The notes under the pieces were generated by a model that saw only the letters and a list, made by a program, of their open reading frames with translations, did no database searches and was not told the origin of the DNA. The position numbers were made by a program, and so were the translations under genes. DNA of 64,000 nt from Stachybotrys elegans (lineage: Eukaryota > Ascomycota > Sordariomycetes > Hypocreales > Stachybotryaceae): positions 124,001-188,000 of the forward strand of contig JAGPNK010000030.1 of the NCBI GenBank assembly GCA_020746835.1, given 5' to 3'. Shown one piece after another: positions 34,459-46,011 of this stretch (positions are counted from its first letter, which is position 1; each line of letters begins with the position of its first letter).

Positions 34459-37400
34459 ATGCAGTCAACCCCCGCCGAATTCCCCGGCATAGCCCGCCCA
34501 GAGCTCAACAGCAACCTCGAGCTTGACCACTTGGATGCATCCTCCAGCACTACCTCGACTCCTGAGGAGGTTAGGGATCAGCAACTGACAGACCTGGCTC
34601 GACGCATGACTGCGAAGAGCTGGGATGAATCTCAGCACACCTTGCTGCCAGAGCCTTCCACCTCGAGGCTAGACCCGCATAGCCCTGACTTTGACCCCAA
34701 GCGGTGGGTTCGGGCCTTCTACCACACGCGAGCCCGAGCCCTAGATGGGACACTGCCTAACACCGCCGGCCTTGCCTTTCAGCGGCTCAACGTCTTTGGC
34801 CAGTCCGAGATGGCCAACTACCAAAAGACAGTAGGCGGCCTCTTCCACTCGAGTCTCGACTATCTGGCTCGTATTCTGGGAAGCAAGAAGCCTCCGCGCG
34901 TCGACATCTTGCGCGACATCGAGGGCGTCGTGGAAAGCGGCGAGATGGTCTGTGTTCTCGGGCCGCCCGGATCCGGCTGCTCCACTCTGCTCAAGACCAT
35001 TGCCGGGGAGACGTATGGATTCTCGGTCGACAGGAACTCGGTCCTCAACTACCAAGGACTTGCACCGGAACAAATCAGCAAGGCTTACAAAGGAGAGGCC
35101 ATCTACGCTGCCGAGGTCGACCAGCACTTCCCGAGGCTCACCGTCGGCGAAACGTTGTATTTTGCCGCTCGAGCTCGCTGCCCGCGCAACCTCGAGGGGT
35201 ACGCGCACGAGTATGCAGAGCACATTCGCGACGTGACCATGGCGCTGCTCGGCATCTCGCACACCAAGAACACGATTGTTGGCAACGACTTCATTCGGGG
35301 CGTCAGTGGCGGTGAGCGCAAGCGTGTTACGATTGCCGAGGCCATTCTCAACTACTCGCCCTGGCAATGCTGGGACAATAGCACCCGTGGCCTCGACTCG
35401 GCCAACGCCGTCGAGTTTTGCCGTACGCTGCGCCTCCAGTCCCAAGTATTTGGCAGCAGCGTTTGTGTTGCCATCTATCAGGCCCCTCGAGAGGCATATG
35501 ATGTGAGTTGATTTCCCGGCTCGACCGTCCGCCCATGCTAACGCACTCGAAGCTATTTGACAAGGTCATTGTCCTCTACCAAGGCCGCCAGATTTTCTTT
35601 GGTAGGACGACAGAGGCCAAGGCATATTTCGAGAGCCTTGGCTTCTACTGTCCCGACCAACAGACGACGCCCGATTTCCTCACCTCCATGACGAGCGCCT
35701 CGGAGCGGCGTGTGCGCCCTGGATGGCAGGGAAAACCACCTCCGCAGAGCCCCGATGAGTTTGCACAGGCATGGAAGGACAGCCGTGCACGCGAGCGGCT
35801 CATGGTGGATATCGAAAGCTTTCAGCAGAGATTTCCCATCGGAGGCTCCCAGGCACAATCATTTCGTGCGGCCCAGGCTGTGTCCAGGCCATCGTCCCCG
35901 TATACTCTTTCCCTCGGCGGCCAGCTCTCCCTGAACCTGTGGAGAAGCTACAAGCTTTTGATCAGCGATCCCTGGATGACCATTACGATGCTCCTCACCA
36001 ACTTTTTCGAGGCAATCATCGTTTCCAGTATATTCTACAACCTCCCTGCCGAATCCTCCAGCATTGACAAGCGCAATCTCCTCATCTTCTTTGCTGTCGT
36101 CATGAACGCCCTTGGGAGTCTCCTGGAAGTCCTGACCCTCTACGATAAGCGAAAGATTATCGAGAAGCATCGACGATACGCTTTGTACCACCCTAGCACC
36201 GAGGCCATGGCTTCCATAATCATGAGCCTTCCCTACAAAGTCGTCAACTCATGTCTTGTCAACATCACCTTGTATTTCATGTGTAACCTTCGGCGCGAGC
36301 CCGGTCCCTTTTTCTTCTTTTTCCTTGTCACGACTACCATCATTATCACCATGTCCATGGCCTTCCGGTTCTTAGCCTCCGTCACCACCACCCTTTCCCA
36401 GGCATTGGCGCCTGCTGCTATCGTCCTGCTAGCTGTGGTTACATTCAGCGGGTTTGCCATCCCTCAGGCATACATTGACAACTGGATCGGCTGGCTACGC
36501 TGGATCAACCCCGTCTTCTATGCCCAAGAGAGCATATCGCTCAGTGAATTCGTCGGTCGTCAGTTCCCCTGCACCAGCTTTGTCCCAAGCGGGCCTGGAT
36601 ACGCGAGCTCCCTTCCGGATGCTTCCCGCGTCTGCTCCATAGAGGGATCCGTCGCCGGGCAGCCTTTTGTTGATGGCGCTGCACACATCCGTGTCACCTA
36701 TGGTTTCGTCAACGAGCATCGCTGGCGTAACTACGGCATCATAGTCACGCTGACTATATTCTTTATGATTCTTCACCTCGCTGCAACCGAATTGGTTACG
36801 TCGGAACGATCAAAGGGTGAGGTGCTCATCTATCCACGCAAGTTCTTGAAAAAGAAATCCATTCCAGATGAGGAGGCGGCTGGAAGCCGCTCGTCTATTT
36901 CCGGAACGCGTCGAAACGGACAAGGTGTTGTGAAGCAGACATCTGTTTTCCACTGGCAAGACATCTGCTATACCATCAAGATCAAAGGCGAGCCACGAAC
37001 TATATTGGATCATGTGGATGGGTGGGTGAAACCCGGAACCCTCACTGCCTTGATGGTAAGTTGGCTGCATTCCCGACTTGGTATACGCTGACCTGATTCA
37101 GGGTGTCTCCGGTGCCGGCAAGACGACTCTCTTGGACGCTTTGGCCTGTCGCATCACCATGGGAGTGGTGACGGGGCACGCTCTCGTCAACGGCTGTCCT
37201 CTAGATTTGACCTTTCAGCGAAAGACAGGCTACGCTACCCAGCAAGATCTGCATCTCCATACAGCAACAGTACGCGAGGCCCTCCGCTTCAGTGCCATTC
37301 TCCGACAGCCTGACTCCTACACACGTCAGGAGAAGCTTGAGTATGTTGAAGAGGTCATCCGACTGGTTGATCTTGACGACTGCGCCGATGCCGTGATTGG

Positions 37401-39038
37401 TTCACCGGGCCAAGGTCTCAACGTCGAGCAGAGAAAGCGCTTGACAATAGGCATCGAGCTCGCGGCCAGACCAGAGCTCTTGCTTTTCCTAGATGAACCA
37501 ACCTCGGGCTTGGATAGCCAGACATCATGGGCCATTTGTGATCTCATGGAGAAACTTACCAAGAACGGGCAGGCAATCCTTTGTACGATTCATCAACCAT
37601 CCGCAGCCCTGTTTCAGCGATTTGACCGTCTCCTCCTCCTGGCAAAAGGCGGGAAGACTGTCTACTTCGGTGAGGTTGGAGAGGGCTCGTCGGTCTTGAT
37701 TGACTATTTCCAACGCAACGGCGCACCCAGCTTCCAGAAGGGAATGAACCCGGCCGAATACATGCTCGACGTCATCGGCGCCACGCCAGGTTCCAAGAGA
37801 ATCGACAACGACTGGCCCGCCATATGGAGAGCCAGTCCCGAGTATCAAGGGGTACATGAAGAATTGAAGCGCTTGTGTGCTCATGCCGTGTCCACGACCC
37901 CAACAGCCCACTCGGAATTTGCGGCCGGCATCGTCACCCAGATGGTGCAGGTTACCAAAAGAGTCTTTCAACAATACTGGAGAACTCCTTCTTACATCTT
38001 TTCTAAGATTGTTCTGACAGCCGGCTCAGTATGTTCTGTTCGCTCCCGGCATTCCATTGCTAACAGATTTACAGGCTTTGTTTATTGGCTTGTGTCAAAT
38101 CAACCCTGAAAACACACAACGCGGCCTCTTCAATCAGCTCATTTCAGTCTTCATCTTCCTGTTCATCTTTAGCCAGCTCATTGAACAAGCCATGCCTATG
38201 TTCGTTTTCCAGCGCACGCTCTACGAAGCGCGCGAGAGGCCCGCAAAGGCTTATTCCTGGGTTGCCTTTCTCTTTGCAACCATTACCGTCGAGCTTGTGT
38301 GGAACTCGGTAAGCTTGCTCAATACGTCGCCCATTCATCGACTGACTCAGGACTAGATTATGAGCGTATTTTCCTTTCTCTTCTGGTACTTCCCTATGGG
38401 CATGTACCGCAATGCCGAATTCACAGACAGCGTTCACTCTCGTGGCATCACAGTCTTCCTTCAAATCTGGGCCTTTTTCGTCTTCTCGAGCACCTTTGGT
38501 CATATGATTATTGCTGGGATAGACACTGCCGAAGTAGCAGGGGGTATTGTGAATCTCTTTTTCATCATGATGGTTGCATTTTCTGGGTTAGTCTGCCATC
38601 TGACTCTCGGGACCTTGCTAACCCAGCAATAGTGTCCTGGCTACTCCCCAGGAACTCCCTGGTTTCTGGATCTTTATGTATCGTGTAAACCCTTTTACCT
38701 ACATGATAGAGGGATTTGTAGCAACCAGCCTTGCCAACGCGCCGATGCACTGCCTGAACAGGGAGCTTGTGCGCTTTGAAGCTCCCGACGGCATGACTTG
38801 TGGCGAGTACATGGCCCCCTATATCGACCGAAACGGAGGGTTTCTCATCGACAGTAACACTAGCAGCTGCGATTTCTGCACTGTGTCGGACTCTAATGTC
38901 TTCCTGGCCAGGACCAACTTGAGCTTTGACAATCGATGGCGTGATTTCGGCTTTATCTGGGCTTATTCGATTTTCAACATTATAGTGGCTGTTTTTATGT
39001 ACTGGCTAATACGCGTGTCTAAACGCAAGGCCCGGTAG
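34459..39038 (+). CDS. PDR/CDR-type full-size ABC transporter (ABC-G)
   Basis: Plasma-membrane drug or metabolite efflux pump of 1,447 residues, arranged NBD1-TMD1-NBD2-TMD2. Five introns (35503-35552, 37056-37101, 38029-38074, 38309-38356, 38587-38632) join six exons in frame. I chose the ATG at 34459 ([10 protein letters not shown]). NBD1 has Walker [13 protein letters not shown] with the Cys-for-Lys change normal in fungal PDR proteins, signature VSGGERKR and a diverged Walker B ([14 protein letters not shown]). NBD2 has canonical Walker [12 protein letters not shown] and Walker [15 protein letters not shown], but a degenerate signature LNVEQRKR. This asymmetry is usual for the family. Each TMD shows about six hydrophobic segments and a large cysteine-containing outer loop before the last one. 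It is divergent from the Zn2Cys6 gene, suggesting inducible efflux under that regulator. Confidence 0.95.
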
Positions 39039-41506
39039 GACATTCCTTATAACTAATTATACTCTATATAGAAACCTTATTATTAGTTTTAAGTCTTGCG
39101 CTTTTTACTTTATTATTACTTTTCTCTATTATTATTAAAAAGGTATTTAATAAGGCAAATAGTATATAGTATAAGGTATAAGTCGTAAAGAGTAAATAAA
39201 TAGTAGAGGTAGTATTTAATACTCTAATAACTAACTTAGTTATAAATAGTAGAGAAACATAAAGAGAATTATAATTGAAATTGGCAGGTATAAATTCATT
39301 ACAGCCACCTAGATTTCTCCGCCAGCTCTATATATAAAACCCAACATATAAATGTCTAGAAGCTATTCTTGCAATTCTTATAATCAGATTGCAGCAAGAG
39401 AACTAGTATTATCTACTAACCTCGGTATGATTACAGTAACTGGGCTGTATTCTCTAGCCGCATTCACGCGTTCGCCAGGCATCCTCTGACCACATTTACC
39501 AGGTTCTTGATTATCTTGGCGTCCACTGTACTTTGTCCGTTCTGCCCTTTGGAAGCCTGGAACAGACTGGGCTAGGATTTCGGAACCGGCTGTAAGGAGC
39601 CATTTATTTTCGTTTTCCAGTCAATGGGAAGGGCTCATCCCAGCCCTGGAGTCTATTGATTTCGAGGTCACAGTACCCCGAGACCATTGTTTGGCTTCAC
39701 AAGCTAGGCCGGATGGAGTGCAATGACCTTGAACAAGGGACACTCCAGCTATACACTGGCTCATGCACTAATTGTCCGCGAAGATGAATCACACTATCAA
39801 GATCGATTCACACCGACAGCTAGTGTAGTTTCTGGTTAAGGCGCGAGCCGTATGATTCTCCGAAAAGGGTTCTCTGGACAATCATGACCAAAATCACGAT
39901 AGTACGAGACTGTGGTCACTTGGATACATCATTGTGGAAATCATAGCGTCACTTCTGATGGGTTCAAAAAGTCTTGAGTCTTTTCTCAACAAGAAGAGGG
40001 ATGCTTGTTGTGACACTTTTCACTTGGGAAGGCAAGCATCCAAGAGATGCTTGTTAACCAGTAAATCGGACTACTAAAGAGATACTCAAAATTCTCGGGC
40101 TATCTCTTTGGCGTCCTCATTACACTAGAGAAGAGAGTCATAGTGAAATAGGAAAGAATTGGGATTCCGGATCTACTTGGACAAACTCAGATTATAGGAC
40201 AAAGGGGGTAGAGCTCATTTTTCAACAGTGGTCTGGTGATTTCATCATTGGACGCAATGTATCTCGCGCTACAGGGATAGCCAGTTAAAGAGGATCATAG
40301 AATCTAAATTTGGTTAGACCATGAACCTACATAAAAGGCTATAATCAGACTATAAGCAGGCATGGAGCCGTTCATCTATAGTACAAGATATCGGGTTGTC
40401 ATCTACAAGGCCTGTGGCTTTGCCTGTGTGTCTAATGAGGTGTATACTTATGCATATTAGACGATGACAACTGCCAAGTACTAAAAGAAAGTACATCACA
40501 GATATAAGGATATTTACCATAACCAAACGACCTTGTAGACTTTCAGCTCCCGCCGCCAGATTCGCCCCCACTTAGCATCGCTAGAGACAGACAGATATAA
40601 ATGTCCAAAATGCCCATATATTGTGAGGGCTGGCAAGAAAACAGATAAACATTATCGTAACATCTAAGTGGGAAGAGCCGTGGACAACCAAATCTTACTG
40701 GGAGGGAGTCAACAACAACTCCACAACCACAATAGAGAGCGAATGTACACTGCCAAAGGTTCTTCCTCTCGCGCCTGGTGAGCAGCTGGTTGGAAGTCGA
40801 AAACAGTTACTTGCAAGACCAAGTGTGGATTAACAACGGATCTAACAACCGGCAGCCCCTCGCAATCTATCATCAAAAGCATCACTGCATATTCAAGGGG
40901 TTATTACACGACATGAGAACATATGGCTACGCAAAATCAGCTGCGATACTGTGCAGTGGCCTTTAACCCTCGCAGCAACCAGTCCGAACGCACACCATGG
41001 CCAGAGATATACAAAAATACTCGCCGAGAATTCTCCACGCAATCACTCGACCAGCAGTTCGGGAACCTGGGACAGGAATTTGGAAAGACTTCGTTCTTGG
41101 CCAACGACCGAGAGAAGAAGATGCCGACTTTATTAGCCGCTATCAAGACGAGCAGAAGCTTGCTTTTGTAGGGGCAGTTATTGCTCTAATGCTTGTTCGA
41201 TATGAAAATACCAGCAGATTGGTCCGCTGCTGGCTTCTCTCCTCCAAGAGCTATACCTATCAACCGAGTGTTCGCTGGCATGACAGGTATATGCACGGGT
41301 TACTTTATGTATATACCCTATTAAATTGATTTCAGGGGTGGTTTGGGTTGAGTTGAATTGAGAATAGGAGGTGTATTGTTAATGATGTATATTAGCTCTG
41401 TTTCGGCCTGCATTTGATAATCAATCGAGTCCAAGTCTCATTCCACTCTGTACGCACTGTACCTCTCATCTCCACTTCCATCGCGTCCAAAGCAAGCCAT
41501 TCATCA
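39039..41506. other. AT-rich, gene-poor region
   Basis: From about 39045 to 39290 the sequence is dominated by TA, AT and TTATTA words, with almost no CG, as in RIP-mutated or very old repeat DNA. The remainder has only short frames, such as 110 codons at 40997-41329 (ARDIQKYSPRILHAITRPAV), with no recognised family. Confidence 0.5.
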
Positions 41507-43478
41507 TTAACTACGTGTCGGGCAATTCCTAGACCAGTGACCCATTTCACCACACGAAAAGCACATATATCCGGACATAGATCTTGACGGCGTTGCGCTA
41601 CCCTGCCTATGCCGTGGGCAGTTACGAGACCAGTGCCCCGTTTGCCCACAGGTGAAGCATTCACCACTTGAAGGAGTTCGTGAAGGCGTCATGGCGCTTC
41701 CCTTTCTAGGACTTGGGCAGCTGTTAAACCAGTGGCCGGGCTGGCCACAAGTGTAGCAGGTCCCGCTCGGGGAAGACGCGGAGGATTTTGGTGGCGTTGT
41801 CGAAGAACGAGATCCAGACGGCGTAGTCCTTCCTTCCTTGGGGTGTGGGCAATCGCGAGACCAGTGACCAGGTCGACGGCAATTAAAACAGTTTCCTGTG
41901 GAAGATGACCGTGTCGGCGTTGTTCTTGCAGCCGACCTTGCCGAAGCCGCTGTTTGGGAACTTGAAATCGATAACGTATCAAGGTGTGTGCTTAGGAGAG
42001 CAACACTATTCGCAGCATTTGCCAGTGCGGTCTTTTCATGGTCATCGTACTCCTTGCCTAAAGCATCCTCGAAGCTAACAGCAAATTCTTTGAAGGCATC
42101 GTGCATAAGGTCCGGAAAATACTCCCATCCTGTGGACGACTCCGAGAACGACTTTGTTAGACCCTCGATGAACCGTATCGTAATCTTCTCCATGTCGCGC
42201 GTCAATCCTCGAGACGTACTCGCCATATATCGATTGCTCCACAGATTCTCGTATAAGCCCCGCTCACAATTCACTAGATCTGGGATATCATCTTCGACGA
42301 ACTTGAGCGTCTTCCCGCTGATATGCTTGCCTAGCTCTACAAGCGCAGACTCCGGCAAAGACGACTCAGAATCGAACTGCTTCATGGCCTCGGTCACGGC
42401 TAGTAGAGCATCGCAGATGGCTTCTGATGTGTTCAGGTCCACGACAAAATATGTATAGAGATCCCACGTGCTTTGCATAGGAAACAGCGAGGAAACCATA
42501 TGGTCGAATATGTGTTTGATACCCCCCAGGCCGCTGTCAAAGGATTTTGTGTATGCATCGTATTTTTTAGCAGTGTTGATTGCCTTGGTTCCTCGAAGCT
42601 CGCGACCACGTTCCACGGTGAGCTGCTCGCCATCTCTAACCTTTTCTATAAGAAGCCGTTAGTATATAAAACCAGGAGTTGTCACGAAACACACCGTTCC
42701 TTAATTGAAGAGTTCTTTCGCGGCACGCTCTTCTCAGGTCGTCCATCCAGTCAACTTCCTGCCAAGCTGCGTTCAGCTCGCAAAACGCCTTACACAGTTC
42801 CATAGCGAACAGTCTCCGGAAGCAGCTTTCGTTTGGATAGTAATTGACCGCATAACTCGGATGGAATCCGTTCACGACGCGAACAACGTGGCCATTCGGG
42901 GACCTCAAGCTTTCTACCTGACTTGTATTACCAGGCCCTTTCCCGGAAAAGTAAAGGTCGTCTTGCCCATAGATTCTCCAGCATGCGAAAAGAACCTCGG
43001 GCTTTTTTGCCTCTACCATGCAGATGAATGTATCATTTGCAAGCTTCGCTTCGTTGGATAATTCTTCCGAAGAGATCTTCTCGGTGATGAATGGGAAGGC
43101 ATCGAATACGCTGGTTGCTTCCAGACCTCCAGGGCCGTCAAAGAAGGCGAGCGACTTGTCCAAGTAGGCCAAGGTATCACATTCGTCTCGAACCCACTCC
43201 ACGTCTGCAGTGTAGACCTGCGACTTGGATGGTTGCTGCAGCGCAACGACCAGACCACCTGTCATATCTGGTTTGGCAAGCCATGCGGCAAACCCGACTT
43301 CGTGGTTGGTAGGAACGGTATTGTCATCGCGAACCATAGTGTTGCCAAGGGCCCTGACTATGCCTACATGTTCGCCGGTTCGATGGGAATGCTTCTGCTT
43401 GGCGCTCGGCAGAAATCGCTTTAGGCGGTGGTCAACAGGGATTCCGTTGCACAAGTGCTGATCATATGGTGAAGCCAT
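41507..43478 (-). CDS. Four-CCHC zinc-knuckle protein with possible uracil-DNA-glycosylase-like N-terminus
   Basis: Two exons (43478-42695 and 42645-41507, 49 bp intron) give 640 residues in frame. The C-terminal quarter has four CCHC knuckles: CFNCRRPGHWSRDC, CYTCGQPGHWFNSC, CFTCGQTGHWSRNC and CFSCGEMGHWSRNC, joined by Ser/Thr/Pro-rich linkers; such knuckles bind single-stranded nucleic acid. The N-terminal region (about 1-260) contains GGLVVALQQPSKSQV, FDAFPFI, KPEVLFACWRIYG and VVNGFHPSY. Their order and spacing recall the strands and HPS loop of uracil-DNA glycosylases; this fold guess is weak. The middle region (about 270-480) is helical and acidic, without known motifs. No retroelement gag, protease or reverse transcriptase adjoins it. 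Confidence 0.75.
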
Positions 43479-46011
43479 AATTTCGTAGAAGTATAGTCAG
43501 AATAACAATTGCGTGGAAACCGGAGTCGGAACTGTATCAGACGTGTGGGAGTTGAATGTTAACGATCGTTCGTCTGCTTCTGGGTTGTGGGAATGGTCAG
43601 CAAAGCTTTAATACTTAGGAGGACCTACAGCACACAGAGAAGAGCTTTGGGCATGCTCTGATGGATGGTAATAAGTGCAATGCGGGTAGGTGTATCTTCC
43701 CCCTCACCATCCCCTCGGCACCGGCCACTAAAGCTCTGCGGCTGAGTATCCCCCTGGGCCGTGAGGCTGAGTCCTGCAGGTTCAAGGCCGGAATCGTTGC
43801 TGCCTAATCTAACGTAATACAGAAATAAGTAGTCGGCAGATCCTTTCCTTTCTTGTTATGGTCTATATAATTTATTGGTTTTCTCGAGTTTCTGTCTTGG
43901 CAGAACCACAAGCCATTGCCCGCCGGGCTCCCTCCTGGCTTGTTTCTTGGCTACATCGACCGCCGCCTTTCTTCCCGTGTTCAATACTCCGCAGGACGGC
44001 CTGTTTGCGAGCTGGTGTATATTTTCTGCACGGCGAGGCCGTTGTTGGTTTGTGCAAGTCTTGTAAATTTGATTGAGATAGGCTTGACATAGGTTGTGTT
44101 CGGGAACGAATCGCACTCGTTTGGGTAGTAGGGACTTTGCGGTTGTACAGTCAGTGGTGCTTCTCACCTCTTTAAGTATTGACCGAGGCATGGCGACTTG
44201 TTGCGACTTGAAAGGTTGTCGACATCCATACGCAATCTCTTTCCCAAAATCCGTTATGTGGGATTTCCCGTTTGTGTGCCCAATGGGATGCAGACCAGTG
44301 GCTTCGTCCACGCAGGGTATAGTTGCAATAGTTGCATTTTCATGACGATCTTTTGTGCTGTCTTTTGACCTCTTTTATTAGCTTCGCCGCGCGTCGAAAG
44401 CGGCGACAGCGTCTTTTCTGGCAGAAGACAATGATGCAGCCTTGTTATTCATTATGCTACAGGCCCCTGGCCGCACTTATTGCAAGACGGCTTGTTTTCG
44501 TCGCTGCCTGCATGATTCAAGGTGACTAAAATAATAATCCATAATGATACGCACTTGCATTGCTTACAGCCGGTGCAATACTTTATTCTGTAGATTCTTG
44601 CTTGGCGCTTGCGGTTTTCCAATAGGAATACTATTAGATTACTGCGTTGTAGACTAGGGTCAACGGCTCTTGCCAGCACGTTAAACAGAAATATGAGGTA
44701 TCATTGCCATGTACAGGCTAGGGAAGCGGAGGGGAGACGGGTGTAGGTGTAGGATGGGGACCTATCAGATTTCGACTTGGCTGTCTTTGCTCCAGGCGCA
44801 GGCGCAGACACAGATAAGGGCACAGACAAGGGAGGTCTGAGCCCGTATGTCCTGCATCAATTCGTTCATTCATTGACCAGGGAAGTCTATGATCATGTCC
44901 ACCTCTTTCATCTATATAATATGCAAACAAAATGCAAGCCTGTCGGTGTTGGAATTGGACCGGCGCACCTAGGTACGCCAAAATGTGTTCAACCAGAACC
45001 AAAGTAGAAAAGAATGGCAAGTCGATGGGTGTCTGAGCTGGGGCTGAGGAAAGGCGAGCTGGTTGACCAATCAGGGAGGGATGGGTACGCAATACTGTTT
45101 TAGGCATCAGCTGCGAATCCTTATCTGCGCCCGAAGCTGAAGGGAGCCCATATCTCTTCAGCCCCCATGTATCTTGGCCCTTCTCGCTAAGCTAGCCAAG
45201 ATCCCCGACGTTGACCATGTCCACGACTCGGTACGGGCCGCACACGCCAAGACGAAAACAGCAGCGGAAAACACCGCATGCCTAAGAAAGTATCCAGACT
45301 AACCTAAAAATCCTCTGATGTCCTGGTCCAATAGGGAATGCAGAAGTCCACTGTAAACGGTGGCGCATAAACAGGCTTACAAGTGCTCAGATCGCCGAGC
45401 GAACCTGGCGTTGAGGGGTCAGGCACCCTCTCGCTTCCGACGTCTGCCTATCATTGCCGAGCCCAGCAAAGATTCCAATCAAACTGTTCATGGCCCAATA
45501 AGTGGTCTCTCAAGCCTTTGATTTCAGGTCACCGATATATGAAACACAGGGTGCATGGAAGCGCCGTGGCTGCATTCAATAGCTTCACGCATCCATTCCA
45601 CAGGGTCCTTTTCCCTACCCCACACGTCAGCTCCTGACCCCGTAGTAGCCTTGCAGGAAACCTCTGGATGTTATTGAAGTTAGTACAGCGGAGAACGCGC
45701 CAGCGGCTTATGCAATAGCATGCAGGTGCCCAGTCGGTCTCACAAGGCTCTCTTAATCATATAAAGCCTGAATGTGGTCCAAGGCCAGTGGTCCAGTTTA
45801 AAACCAGAACTCGGCAACCCAGCCTCGAGCGTCGTTGCTGACAGCAAGAGTGCAATTCACCAAAGGTAAAAGCCACCTTTGCGGCCGTAAGACGACGTAT
45901 TTCAACCTTTCAACCCACAAACGACCAGCACAGACCAGAACACTGGGGCGTGAATCAAAGCTATTAAATCAATAGGTTGTGAAAATTTCAGCTACGGCTT
46001 CCCAGTTCAAG
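43479..46011. other. Spacer with scattered coding relics
   Basis: No intact gene is supported. At about 44190-44340 a plus-strand relic reads GFPVCVPNGMQTSGFVHAG and matches, diverged, the relic at 24049. The short frames at 43856-44311 and 44718-45107 look like shadows. The final 300 bp is the upstream region of the GRF-finger gene. Confidence 0.4.
44190..44340 (+). pseudogene. Short coding relic shared with 24.05 kb
   Basis: About 50 bp (TGTGGGATTTCCCGTTTGTG onwards) is roughly 80 percent identical to 24049-24100 and encodes the same phrase with one frame-shifting indel. It suggests a second, smaller piece of the same dead gene family. Confidence 0.4.

Noticed and set aside
34741..35445. 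234-codon minus-strand frame within NBD1 of the ABC transporter
   Set aside because: Antisense shadow of a strongly conserved ATPase domain.
41507..42645. Retrotransposon gag (CCHC knuckles)
   Set aside because: No protease, reverse transcriptase, integrase or terminal repeats nearby, and the knuckles belong to a spliced gene with a separate N-terminal domain.
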